Shown here: positions 34,320-42,767 of the stretch, in pieces | Layout: every line of letters begins with the position of its first letter | How positions within the stretch are numbered: the stretch's first letter is position 1 | Origin: Salidesulfovibrio onnuriiensis | GTDB lineage: Bacteria; Desulfobacterota; Desulfovibrionia; Desulfovibrionales; Desulfovibrionaceae | Assembly: GCF_008001235.1 (NCBI RefSeq) | Contig: NZ_CP040751.1 | Location: 3,475,501 to 3,539,500, forward strand | Reading direction: 5' to 3' | DNA: 64,000 bases | Notes under the pieces: model-generated | Told to the model about the DNA's origin: nothing | What the model saw: only the letters and a program-made list of their open reading frames with translations | Databases searched by the model: none | Translations under genes and position numbers: made by a program

Positions 34320-34535
34320 TCAGGAGCAGGTATTGTCCCCCTTGTGCTGCTCGATGAAACGGGTCATGCACTTGGTCCCGCAGAACCAGTACTCCCGCCC
34401 GTCCACCTTGAGGCAACGCACGTCATGGTGCCGGGGGTCCAGCTTCTTGCCGCAGACCGGATCCACGTACACCGTGTCGGGGTACTCATACTTTTCCCGG
34501 ATGCCACAACCGTCGCAATGACTGCAGTCAACCAT
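34320..34535 (-). CDS. Small YHS/TRASH-like metal-binding protein
   Basis: 71 aa from ATG 34535 (GGGAGG upstream). Starts CSHCDGCG and has VDPVCGKKLDPRHHDVRCLKVDGREYWFCGTKCMTRFIEQ, a YHS-type fold (DPVCG...YWFCGTKC). Nine cysteines and two histidines: probable metal or metallochaperone role. Last gene of the GtrA/glycosyltransferase transcript by position; a functional link is not evident. Confidence 0.75.
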   Translation of the reverse strand: MVDCSHCDGCGIREKYEYPDTVYVDPVCGKKLDPRHHDVRCLKVDGREYWFCGTKCMTRFIEQHKGDNTCS

Positions 34536-34616
34536 GGACGCCTCCCGTGTTGCCTGGTCCACATAATAAAATAAGCACTCGGCAGGGGGCGGGCAAGAAG
34601 CGAGCGGGGAACGGAT

Positions 34617-35015
34617 TCAGCGCTTCCGGGAGGTAAAGACAAAAAAAGCGGCTCCGCAGTAGTTGACGGCCAGGGCTATGATGGAGGCGACCACCAAGGG
34701 AATGGTCAACCCCAGGGAAGGCATGGTCATGACCATGCCGGAATAGATGCCCACGTTGACCAGCGCGCCCAAACCGTTGCTCAGAAGATAGCGGCACAAT
34801 TCAAGAAAATTGGGACGTCCGATTGCGGCAAAGGTAAACCAGCGGTGCAAAAGCCAGGTAACAAGCAGGGCCAAGAAACAGGAAACGAATCGCCCAAGAA
34901 CCGGATCAAGACCCAGGAATCGGACTTCGGCCTGAAGTATAAGCCAATCCACGCAAAAGCCCACACCACCAACAATACAGTATCGCCAGAAGGGATGTGC
35001 AGTCAGTACCCACAT
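34617..35015 (-). CDS. GtrA-family membrane protein
   Basis: 132 aa with four hydrophobic segments (YCIVGGVGFCVDWLIL, FVSCFLALLVTWLLHRWFTF, YLLSNGLGALVNVGIYSG, IPLVVASIIALAVNYCGAAFFVF). The GtrA signature FRYCxVGG...WLLHRWFTF is present. GtrA-like proteins move or hold lipid-linked sugars. Sits 21 bp after a GT2 gene, in a sugar-transfer operon. Confidence 0.88.
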   Translation of the reverse strand: MWVLTAHPFWRYCIVGGVGFCVDWLILQAEVRFLGLDPVLGRFVSCFLALLVTWLLHRWFTFAAIGRPNFLELCRYLLSNGLGALVNVGIYSGMVMTMPSLGLTIPLVVASIIALAVNYCGAAFFVFTSRKR

Positions 35016-35036
35016 GCCGATAACGCCTGCCTCGCC

Positions 35037-36203
35037 CTACCCTCTGCGCAGACCGAGGACGCTGAGGAAAAAACTGTTAAGCATGATCTGAACGCCCAGA
35101 ACAACCAAGCCCACACCGGGAATAACGCGAAATCCTGCAACAGCCGGTGAAAGGGAGCCAAAATCCAGGGCCGCCCACTCCGCGAATGCGCTGCCGATCA
35201 TCCACAGTCCCAGCACGCTGAACACGAGACTGATTACCAGCCCAACCTCCAGACGCGCCAACCTGATCCATTTCTCAAAGGAAGGGCTCGAAGGCAGCAG
35301 CCCTTCGGTAATGGCGAAAACCTTGGTAAAGACGCCCAGCGCGAGACTCTGGAAACCGAGAAAGCCTCCAAGCAAACCGACCAGCATGGTATTCACATGG
35401 AACGCGGAGCCGTCTCCCCACATGCCCTCGAGCAGGACGAAAAGCGCAACGAGAAGGCCGAGCCCCCCCAGGGCCAGGCCCGGAATCATGAAAAGCCACA
35501 TGGGGGAATACAGCAGCATGAAACGGAGGTGCCGCCAACCGTCCCTCCAGGTACGAAGATGCGGCGCTCTGTTCCTTCCGTCGGGATGCAGGGTTATGGG
35601 GACCTCGCATATGGAAAGCTTGTTCAGACACGCTTTGGCCACCATCTCGGTAGCGAATTCCATACCCGGCATACGCAGATCAAGAGAAAGAATCTTCTCT
35701 CGGGAAAAGCCACGCAACCCGCAATGGAAGTCATTGACAGGCGCCCTGAAAAAGAGTTTGCCGAGCCATGTCAACACCGGGTTGCCCAGCCAGCGGTGTA
35801 AAACAGGCATTGCACCCGGGACGATGGTCCCCCCACCCTTGGGCAGTCGGCAGCCCATAACCAAATCGTGCCCGGCCCGCAGTTGCTCGACAAAAGAGTC
35901 CACAGCGCCCCAATCGTAGCTGTCATCCGCGTCGGCCATAAGCACATAGGTTCCTCGGGCTTCGCGAATGCCACCCATGAGAGCGCTGCCGTAGCCCTTC
36001 AGAGGAACCGGTACCACTCTGGCGCCCAGGCTTTCGGCTATGTCCTGCGACCCGTCCGTGCTGCCGTTGTCCGCAATGACCACCTCGGCTTCCAGTCCCA
36101 GCCGTTCAATGGACTGCATGCACTTCTTGATACAGGTTCCCAACGTTTCCGCCTCGTTGAGGCAGGGCATCAGAAAAGTAAATTCCGGAGAGAAATCTGT
36201 CAT
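35037..36203 (-). CDS. Family 2 glycosyltransferase with C-terminal membrane helices (dolichol-phosphate-mannose-synthase-like)
   Basis: 388 aa. GT-A fold N-terminus: FLMPCLNEAETLGTCIKKCMQS, ADNGSTDGSQDIAESLGARVV, LMADADDSYDW (the DxD region), and RGFSREKILSLDLRMPGMEFATEMVAKA. C-terminal membrane segments (~235-258, 270-295, 315-340, 350-380). Probably charges undecaprenyl phosphate with a sugar. Followed by gtrA and preceded by a second GT2 gene. Confidence 0.9.
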   Translation of the reverse strand: MTDFSPEFTFLMPCLNEAETLGTCIKKCMQSIERLGLEAEVVIADNGSTDGSQDIAESLGARVVPVPLKGYGSALMGGIREARGTYVLMADADDSYDWGAVDSFVEQLRAGHDLVMGCRLPKGGGTIVPGAMPVLHRWLGNPVLTWLGKLFFRAPVNDFHCGLRGFSREKILSLDLRMPGMEFATEMVAKACLNKLSICEVPITLHPDGRNRAPHLRTWRDGWRHLRFMLLYSPMWLFMIPGLALGGLGLLVALFVLLEGMWGDGSAFHVNTMLVGLLGGFLGFQSLALGVFTKVFAITEGLLPSSPSFEKWIRLARLEVGLVISLVFSVLGLWMIGSAFAEWAALDFGSLSPAVAGFRVIPGVGLVVLGVQIMLNSFFLSVLGLRRG

Positions 36204-36449
36204 GAATATACCACTTGAGTATTAACCATCCCGGCCAGGGATAGACTGTATTTCGATACGAATAGGAACACCCGGCAACGCTTTTTCCCAACATCAACCA
36301 AAAACGTTTTCACCGCACCGGGTACATCCCCCCAATAGCCCCATTCCCCAAAACACGCATAGCAGGCAGCGCAAACCGAACCTCGCCACCCCCACTCCCA
36401 CCACGGCGTCATGACAAAATCGAATTCCGCATCATCCCCGGAGAAACGG

Positions 36450-37391
36450 TTACACCCTGCCCCTGGGGGCGGGCAGAGTCAGATACTTCAACCGTTTGTT
36501 CTCAAGGTGATTGCGGGCGACACTGTCGAGGATCAGGCCACAGGTCAAACTGATGGCGCTGAGCAACATGATTCCCATGGCCAAAATGGCTGTGGGAAAA
36601 CGTGGCACAAGGCCGGTAGCGATCCAGGTGCCGACAATCGGCAATCCCAATCCCAGAGAAACGGCGGCAAACAATGCCGCTATGGAGCAGAAAAAACGAA
36701 AAGGATACACTTCCTTGAACAGCTTGAATATGGTCCACAGAATACGCAGGCCGTCCTGATAGGTGTTGAGCTTGCTGTAGGAACCCTCCGGCCGCGCATA
36801 GTATGTGGTCTTATATTCCGCAGTGGGCAACAGGAGCTTCACGGCATGGATGCTCATCTCGGTCTCGATTTCGAAACCGGAAGACAGGGCCGGAAACGAT
36901 TTGACGAAACGCCGTGAAAAGACACGGAATCCGGAAAAGATGTCCGTGAACTGATTGCCGAAACAGGCCGCGAAAATCCTGTTGAACGCCTTGTTGCCCC
37001 AGGAATGACCGGCGCGATAGGCATCTCCCTTCGGATCCGCTTCCTCGCGCACACCCACCACCATGTCCAACCCCTGTTCCAACAGCATGTTCACCATGGT
37101 TGAGACACTGGGCGCGTCGTATGTGTCATCACCGTCCACAAGCACGTAAATATCCGCCTCAACGTCGGCAAACATGCGACGGACCACATTGCCCTTGCCC
37201 GGCACAGGTTCATTGCGAACGATAGCCCCGGCCTTCCGGGCTATTTCCGCAGTGTCGTCGCTGGAGTTGTTGTCGAAGACGTATATGTCCGCGCCGACCA
37301 GTTGAGTGCGAAAATCATCGACCACCTTGGCGATGGCCGCCGCCTCGTTGTAACATGGAATGACCACGGCTATTTTCTGTTCTGCCTGCAT
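36450..37391 (-). CDS. Family 2 glycosyltransferase
   Basis: 313 aa. IAVVIPCYNEAAAIAKVVDDF, FDNNSSDDTAEIARKAGAIVRNEPVPGKGNVVRRMFADVEADIYVLVDGDDTYD, and SGFRVFSRRFVKSFPALSSGFEIETEMSIHA are classic GT2 blocks, DGDD being the metal-binding DxD. Two membrane segments near the C-terminus (~225-280). About 246 bp separate it from the next GT2 gene; the gap is AT-richer and I find no gene in it. Confidence 0.9.
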   Translation of the reverse strand: MQAEQKIAVVIPCYNEAAAIAKVVDDFRTQLVGADIYVFDNNSSDDTAEIARKAGAIVRNEPVPGKGNVVRRMFADVEADIYVLVDGDDTYDAPSVSTMVNMLLEQGLDMVVGVREEADPKGDAYRAGHSWGNKAFNRIFAACFGNQFTDIFSGFRVFSRRFVKSFPALSSGFEIETEMSIHAVKLLLPTAEYKTTYYARPEGSYSKLNTYQDGLRILWTIFKLFKEVYPFRFFCSIAALFAAVSLGLGLPIVGTWIATGLVPRFPTAILAMGIMLLSAISLTCGLILDSVARNHLENKRLKYLTLPAPRGRV

Positions 37392-37422
37392 TTCACATAA
37401 TTCCGATTACTGTTTGCCGGGT

Positions 37423-38919
37423 TCAACCTGCATGAGACGCTTCCAGGGGAAATGCCACTTTCAATGCCTTGAACTCCTTGCGGCCGAAGTCAATCACAAC
37501 CCCTTGCCCTGGCTCATTGGCCGCTTCCGGATCCGTATTGTCATACGCGGTAAAATATCGGCTCATCGCCACAGGAGCTGCCTCCCGAACCCTCTGGGCG
37601 CGTTCCAGATCATCCATAAACAGACTAGTTATTCTATTGCTGTTCTTCAACATCACCCGTCTCGCTTCAAAGTCGGACAACTCCTTGCGCCGAATCTTTC
37701 CACCGACGAGCTCAACTACCGCCGTTTCAACCCAATTCGGCTCCCAAGGCTGGTAATGCATGAAAACCGGTTCCCCGCCAGCAAAGGCCGCTTGAAGAAC
37801 CCTGTAGTCCTCGGCAGTCTGCAACAAGCTGTTTCGTGAAGGAATCTTCTTTACGGAAAAAGCAACAAAGGCTGACAGAACAACCACAAACAAACCTTTG
37901 GCAAGCACTGGCCTACGCTTGGCGGCAACGCACAGCCACAATGACAACGCAAGCATCCCGAAAGGCACCACGACACAATTGTACCGCGAACCGATCGGTT
38001 GGGCGATCTTAAGGGGAGACAGGCTGGATACCATCCAGATCTCCAAAACAAGATGGGCAATATACAAGACGGCCAATGCTCTGACACGCATGTCCTTCAT
38101 GCGCAGCAAGGCAAAACAGGCCACAAGGTTCACGACCACGCTGCCGAGCAGCCCCTTGAGCTTTGTCAGTCTGACGAAATGAAACAGGTAGTCCTTCCCA
38201 GAAATCAACAATTCGTCTTTGCTGACATGAGAACCTGTGAGTAAGCCGATTCGTCCCAAAGGATTTCCGGTATCCCACCAGAACCAGGCCAGTTCGCCGA
38301 GACACAAGACTCCTATGCTGCAGCAGAAGAGCAAAAGGGCCTTGAAATCACGGGTGGGCAACCAGATCAGCAAGAGAAGCCCCGGCAGGAAATACACTGC
38401 TGTGACACGGGCTCCCCAACCGAAAAAAAAGGCCGCTGCCGCCAGCAGCAACAGGGAGCGGGATCGTGAATCGATCCACATGAGCAGGAGCAGAAAACAG
38501 GTCAGCAGATAGGCCATCTCGAAAACCGACGGCCATATCTGGCTCCCCGTCTGGGTCATCTGGGGATAAAGGACAAACAGAACCGCCGCAGCCAAGCCGG
38601 CCTTCAGGCTGTGCAGGCGTTCACCCACCAGGCAGATCAGCACGGCCGACACAGAAGCAAACAAAATGGGAATCACATAATAGAGCGCGGGATGCGTTCC
38701 GAGAAGCTTCATCATGCCCCACACAGGCATGACTGTCGCCCAGCGCATGTTATGATGGGTCCACTGGGGGAGGCCCATGCCTTCCGTCAGCAAACGGGCG
38801 TCAAGCCACAGTCCGACACAGTCTCCGCCGTTCTCGACATACTCAGCGGTCACCACGCGAACCACAATGCTGAACGCGAAGACTGCCGCAAGGAGAAGCC
38901 ATCTGCGGGAGAATTTCAT
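37423..38919 (-). CDS. Polytopic glycosyltransferase (GT39/ArnT-like)
   Basis: 498 aa from ATG 38919. About ten membrane segments. The first periplasmic loop has acidic residues ENGGDCVGLWLDARLL after helix 1, as in lipid-phosphate-sugar-dependent transferases. The last ~110 residues are a soluble periplasmic domain. Its ATG overlaps the purN stop by one base (TAATG). Likely uses the lipid-linked sugar made by the two GT2 proteins; acceptor unknown. Confidence 0.8.
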   Translation of the reverse strand: MKFSRRWLLLAAVFAFSIVVRVVTAEYVENGGDCVGLWLDARLLTEGMGLPQWTHHNMRWATVMPVWGMMKLLGTHPALYYVIPILFASVSAVLICLVGERLHSLKAGLAAAVLFVLYPQMTQTGSQIWPSVFEMAYLLTCFLLLLMWIDSRSRSLLLLAAAAFFFGWGARVTAVYFLPGLLLLIWLPTRDFKALLLFCCSIGVLCLGELAWFWWDTGNPLGRIGLLTGSHVSKDELLISGKDYLFHFVRLTKLKGLLGSVVVNLVACFALLRMKDMRVRALAVLYIAHLVLEIWMVSSLSPLKIAQPIGSRYNCVVVPFGMLALSLWLCVAAKRRPVLAKGLFVVVLSAFVAFSVKKIPSRNSLLQTAEDYRVLQAAFAGGEPVFMHYQPWEPNWVETAVVELVGGKIRRKELSDFEARRVMLKNSNRITSLFMDDLERAQRVREAAPVAMSRYFTAYDNTDPEAANEPGQGVVIDFGRKEFKALKVAFPLEASHAG

Positions 38920-39626
38920 TAAAACCCTTCCTCCAGGGGCGGCCAGACAAGAGCATTGGCCGAGGGCTCCACGTCGGCCCGCGGGGCCGGAGCCAGGGGG
39001 AGGCCGGCCACCTTGAGATGCACATGGCGTCCTTCGATTGACAGGCGGTCCTGGGCCAGCCACTGGATGGCCTGGGGATAAATGCGATGCTCCAGCTTGA
39101 GGATGCGCGGGCCGAGGTGCCCGCCGTCCTCGCCTGCGTTGCAGGGCACGGCTGCCTGGATGATGACAGGACCGTGGTCCATTTCCTCGTCCACGAAATG
39201 CACGGTGGCCCCGGAAATCTTCACGCCGTAGTCAGCGGCGTCGCCCTGGCCGTGCACGCCCGGGAAACTGGGCAGCAGGGCCGGGTGGATGTTGACGACC
39301 CGGTGGGGAAATGCGGAAAGCAGTTCGCTGGTGACCATGCGCATGAAACCGGCCATGAGCACCGCACCCTCCGGTGCGCTGACGCCGTGCTCGTTGATGG
39401 CCTTGACCATGGCGCGGTCGTATTCCTCGCGGCTGCGGTAGTCCTTGTGGGAAAGCACCGCATAGGGAATGCCGTGCTTCTTGGCGCGCTCGATGCCAAA
39501 GGCGCTGGCCTTGTTGGAAAGCACCAGACGGATCTCGGCGTCCAGCACGCCCTCCTCTATCTTGTCGATAATGGACTGGAGGTTGGATCCTCCGCCGGAA
39601 AGCAGAACAGCAATGGGCAGCGCCAT
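38919..39626 (-). CDS. purN: Phosphoribosylglycinamide formyltransferase
   Basis: 235 aa. Transfers formyl from 10-formyl-THF to GAR in purine synthesis. Visible: LPIAVLLSGGGSNLQSIID, AGFMRMVTSELL, catalytic HPALLPSFPGVHGQGDA (N/H) and TVHFVDEEMDHGPVI. The C-terminal extension (~35 residues: VHLKVAGLPLAPAPRADVEPSANALVWPP) is longer than usual. Overlaps the GT39-like gene start by one base. Confidence 0.95.
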   Translation of the reverse strand: MALPIAVLLSGGGSNLQSIIDKIEEGVLDAEIRLVLSNKASAFGIERAKKHGIPYAVLSHKDYRSREEYDRAMVKAINEHGVSAPEGAVLMAGFMRMVTSELLSAFPHRVVNIHPALLPSFPGVHGQGDAADYGVKISGATVHFVDEEMDHGPVIIQAAVPCNAGEDGGHLGPRILKLEHRIYPQAIQWLAQDRLSIEGRHVHLKVAGLPLAPAPRADVEPSANALVWPPLEEGF

Positions 39627-39640
39627 GACGACTCCTTGGA

Positions 39641-40156
39641 TCAGGCCTTTTTCCGGAACACCAGTCCCGGCTTGTTGATATCGAACGTATCGGGATTGTT
39701 TTGCAGGAACTTCCTGACCTTGTCCACATGCCAGGGGGCCGGGCCAAGGGATTCGGCCAGCACGTCCCAGACATAAAGCGTGGACTCTATCTTGCGGGCG
39801 ATGAAGAAGACTCGCTCAAAGGTTTCGACGCTGGAGCCGCTCCGAATCAGGAACTCTGGAAACGCCAGCACGTAAAGCTCGCTGCCCGGTATCCGCGAAG
39901 AAAGAAACAGGCCGCCGTAGGACTCCTCGTCCACCCGGAGCAAGGCGTTCATGCCGTTGGTGGCGTCAATGGCCAGCAGCGGCAGATGCCCCGCCTCGAA
40001 CGACTCGCCCTTCTTGGGCACATAGTCGTAATCGCCCATCCAGTCCTGCGCGACGGCAGGCTGTCCCTCGAAAAAGACGATATCGCCCAGGGTGGCGGGC
40101 ATGCAGGCGCACAGGGCCAGCAGCAAAAGCGGCGCTATGAATCGAAATGCTTTCAT
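39641..40156 (-). CDS. Hypothetical lipoprotein, 171 aa
   Basis: Signal MKAFRFIAPLLLLALCAC with a cysteine near 16-18 fitting a lipobox. The mature domain is mixed beta (LPLLAIDATNGMNALLRVDEESYGG...). It lies 14 bp upstream of purN on the same strand. Family unknown. Confidence 0.7.
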   Translation of the reverse strand: MKAFRFIAPLLLLALCACMPATLGDIVFFEGQPAVAQDWMGDYDYVPKKGESFEAGHLPLLAIDATNGMNALLRVDEESYGGLFLSSRIPGSELYVLAFPEFLIRSGSSVETFERVFFIARKIESTLYVWDVLAESLGPAPWHVDKVRKFLQNNPDTFDINKPGLVFRKKA

Positions 40157-40321
40157 ATCAAGGCGTTACAAAGACATAAAAATAAACGTCAAACACAGAT
40201 GGCCGCATATGCCCCGTCTTTCGGCCTGGGCATGGGTACCATCACCCGCTGCGTTGATGTGCACGATCATGGACAAAAAGACAAGGAGAATCGCCCGGCC
40301 GGGACGCGCCGCCCGTTGCCG

Positions 40322-40879
40322 CTAGTCTTCGGCAGGCCCTCCGGCCCTCTTGCAGCGGGGAATGAGGAACGGCGTGCCGCGCCTGTATTGCTCGTATTCC
40401 TCGCCGAAACGGGCGCGCAGTTCCTTTTCCTCGATGAAATGGTGGTAGCTTCCGCCCACGGCAAAGGCCACAAGCAGCGCCACCAGGCCCGTGACAAGCG
40501 AGAAGAACGCCGTCCCAAGCCCCAGCAGGTAGATCATCATGCCCAACTGCATGGGATTTCGGCAGTACCGGAACGGCCCGCTGACGACGAGCTTCCTTGT
40601 GGGGGCCAGGGGAGCCGGGGTCCCCTCCGCCTGCATCCACATGACCAGGGCGGTCCAGCCCGCCACGGCCGCGCCGATTGCGGCAATAACCCCGCCGACA
40701 ACGGGCAGCGGCTCCACAAAGAGCGTGTTGAAGACATCCACCAGCCAGTGGGAGATCCACAGGACCAGCCAGGCAAAGACCACCAGGAACAGGGTCGCCC
40801 CCACGACCAGGGTAATGACCTTGAACCGGGAGGAGCGTTCCTCGGACGCAATCGCAACGAATTTGTCGGTGTACTTCAT
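40322..40879 (-). CDS. Isoprenylcysteine methyltransferase-family (ICMT-like) membrane protein
   Basis: 185 aa from ATG 40879. Membrane segments ~20-47, 60-85, 112-145. The conserved C-terminal block is visible: GPFRYCRNPMQLGMMIYLLGLG and HHFIEEKELRARFGEEYEQYRRGTPFLIPR, the ICMT/PEMT signature (SAM binding, RNPmxxG; E-E...Y). A small-molecule or lipid methyltransferase; substrate unknown. Confidence 0.85.
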   Translation of the reverse strand: MKYTDKFVAIASEERSSRFKVITLVVGATLFLVVFAWLVLWISHWLVDVFNTLFVEPLPVVGGVIAAIGAAVAGWTALVMWMQAEGTPAPLAPTRKLVVSGPFRYCRNPMQLGMMIYLLGLGTAFFSLVTGLVALLVAFAVGGSYHHFIEEKELRARFGEEYEQYRRGTPFLIPRCKRAGGPAED

Positions 40880-40983
40880 GCCGCCATATTCCCCCTTGAC
40901 CGGAAAAAGGCAAGCCGGCAAGCGACATAATAATGCAAGGCCATTCAAAAGAGCGGCGGCTCCTGATGCGGAATGCCGGGCAC

Positions 40984-41021
40984 AAAAAAACAGCCCGCAA
41001 CGTATTCATACGCTGCGGGCT
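40984..41021 (-). terminator. Terminator of cobA-hemD
   Basis: 14-bp stem with one A-C mismatch (40991-41021, inner CGTAT/ATACG), read leftward into TTTTTTTGTG. It lies 34 bp past the stop. Confidence 0.85.
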
Positions 41022-41055
41022 GGCGTTGTTGCAGTAGCAAACGCGTCCAGGAAAA

Positions 41056-42561
41056 CTAGACGTCCTTGAGCAGTTCCTCCACCAGACCCGGAATCGTGTA
41101 CTCTTCGGGCTTCACGGCCACGGTGAACCCGTATTCGTGGACGGTCTTGGTGGTCACAGGGCCGATGGAGGCGATCTTCACGCCTTCGTATTTCTTGAAC
41201 TCCTCGGCGGGCATGAGCTCGAAAAAGTTGTGCACCGTGGAGGAGGAGGTGAAGGTCACGTATTCGATCTTCCCCGCGTCCAGTGCGGCGCGGACCTCGT
41301 CCACGTCGGAACCGGCCAGCCGGGTTTCGTAGACGGGCAGGATCTGCACCTCACACCCGGCCTTTTTCAGCTCGTCGGGCAGCACCTCGCGGGCAACCTT
41401 GGCGCGCGGGACCAGCACGGACTTGCCCTGGATGCCCCGGGCCAGCAGGCCCTCGACCACGTGCTCGGCCACGTACTTCTCGGGCACAAAATCCGGGTTG
41501 ATGCCGCGCTCGCGCAGGGCGTCCGCGGTTGCCGGGCCGATGGCGGCCACTTCCAGGCCCGCCAGGATACGCGAATCCAGGCCGATTTCCTGGAGCTGCT
41601 CCCAGAAGAACTTCACGCCGTTGACAGAGGTGAACACCAGCCAGTCATACCGGGCGAGCTGCAGGATGGAGGTTTCCACCTCGGCATAGTCGTCCAGATG
41701 CTCCACGGAAATGGTGGGAAACTCGTACACGCAGGCGCCGTGGCCGCGCAGGACATCCACCAGTCCGCTGGCCTGCTCCCGGGCGCGGGTGACCACAACG
41801 CCCTTGCCCAGCATGGGTTTCTTCTCGAACCAGGCCAGTTTGTCGCGCAGGCCGCATACGCCGCCCACCACGATGATGGACGGGGCGGCAAAGCCCTGCT
41901 CCTCTGCGTCCCGGGCCACGTTCTCCAGGGTGGAGAGCATGCTCTGCTGGTTGCAGCGGGTGCCCCAGCGCACCAGAGCCACCGGGGTATCGGCGGAACG
42001 GCCGTTGTCCATGAGATTCTTTGCGATCATGGGCAGGTTCTTCACGCCCATGTAAAAAACCAGGGTGGAGGTGGACCGGCCGTAGGCCGACCAGTCATGG
42101 CCGGTTTTTTCCTTGGTGGGGTCCTCGTGGCCGGTGATGAAGCATACCGAGGTGGTGTGGTCGCGGTGGGTGACCGGAATACCGGCATAGGCAGGGGCGG
42201 CGACGCCCGCGGTGATGCCCGGCACCACCTCGAAGTCCACGCCCGCTTCCACCAGTTCCTCGGCTTCCTCGCCGCCGCGGCCGAAGACATACGGATCGCC
42301 ACCCTTGAGACGGCAGATGTTCTTGCCTTCTCCGGCCTTGGCTATGATCAGCTCGTTGATCTTGTCCTGCGGCAGGGTGTGGTCGCCGCCCTTCTTGCCC
42401 ACATAAAGGATTTCACAGTCCGGCCTGCACCAGTTCAGGAAATCCTTGTTGGCCAGATAATCGTAGATCATCACATCGCAGGTCTCGATGATCTCCTTGG
42501 CGCGAAGGGTCAACAATCCGGGATCGCCCGGGCCAGCACCGACAAGATAAACAGTAGCCAT
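41056..42561 (-). CDS. cobA-hemD: Uroporphyrinogen-III methyltransferase / uroporphyrinogen-III synthase fusion
   Basis: 501 aa from ATG 42561 (MATVYLVGAGPGDPGLLTLRA). Residues ~1-245 are the SUMT (CobA/SirA-type) SAM methyltransferase: RLKGGDPYVFGRGGEEAEEL and VPGITAGVAAPAYAGIPVTHR. Residues ~255-501 are HemD: VVVTRAREQASGLVDVLRGHGACV, FTSVNGVKFFWE, AAIGPATADALRERG, VTFTSSSTVHNFFEL. It makes uroporphyrinogen III and methylates it to precorrin-2, at the branch to siroheme/cobalamin. A dispersed repeat with GGAGG ends 10 bp before the ATG. Confidence 0.96.
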   Translation of the reverse strand: MATVYLVGAGPGDPGLLTLRAKEIIETCDVMIYDYLANKDFLNWCRPDCEILYVGKKGGDHTLPQDKINELIIAKAGEGKNICRLKGGDPYVFGRGGEEAEELVEAGVDFEVVPGITAGVAAPAYAGIPVTHRDHTTSVCFITGHEDPTKEKTGHDWSAYGRSTSTLVFYMGVKNLPMIAKNLMDNGRSADTPVALVRWGTRCNQQSMLSTLENVARDAEEQGFAAPSIIVVGGVCGLRDKLAWFEKKPMLGKGVVVTRAREQASGLVDVLRGHGACVYEFPTISVEHLDDYAEVETSILQLARYDWLVFTSVNGVKFFWEQLQEIGLDSRILAGLEVAAIGPATADALRERGINPDFVPEKYVAEHVVEGLLARGIQGKSVLVPRAKVAREVLPDELKKAGCEVQILPVYETRLAGSDVDEVRAALDAGKIEYVTFTSSSTVHNFFELMPAEEFKKYEGVKIASIGPVTTKTVHEYGFTVAVKPEEYTIPGLVEELLKDV

Positions 42562-42570
42562 ACGTAGAAT

Positions 42571-42660
42571 GCCTCCGGCGGCCAAAGAAACCTTTGAAAA
42601 AATTTCTTTGGAATCTTCCAAACTTTTTGGCAAGCGCCTGAAGGCGCTGGACTCGTTTCA
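42571..42660. repeat. Dispersed repeat element, copy 2 (upstream of cobA-hemD)
   Basis: GCCTCCGGCGGC (42571-42582), hairpin CCAAAGAAA/TTTCTTTGG (42582-42590 with 42603-42611), linker AATCTTCCAAACTTTTTG, then AGCGCC-TGAA-GGCGCT. Same parts and order as copy 1 near xseA. Toward cobA-hemD it supplies GGAGG as a ribosome site. Confidence 0.8.
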
Positions 42661-42695
42661 AATAGCACCCCACCCACCGCGAAGCGGTATCCAAA

Positions 42696-42756
42696 CAGTT
42701 TTGGAGGGAGGGGTCCGGGGAGGGAAACCTTTTTCAAAAGGTCCCCTCCCCGGCTC
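42696..42756 (-). terminator. Terminator-like repeat after valS
   Basis: Stem CCGGGGAGGG/CCCTCCCCGG (42715-42724 with 42744-42753) with an inner ACCTTTT/AAAAGGT. It matches the element after proS (17240-17306). Confidence 0.7.
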
Positions 42757-42767
42757 TTCAATATCTT

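Noticed and set aside
36200..36412. 70-codon minus-strand frame in the gap before the GT2 gene
   Set aside because: Starts without a ribosome site, Trp-rich and low-complexity, no family; its stop simply abuts the GT2 start.
41137..42567. 476-codon frame opposite cobA-hemD
   Set aside because: Shadow frame; the minus strand carries clear SUMT and HemD motifs.
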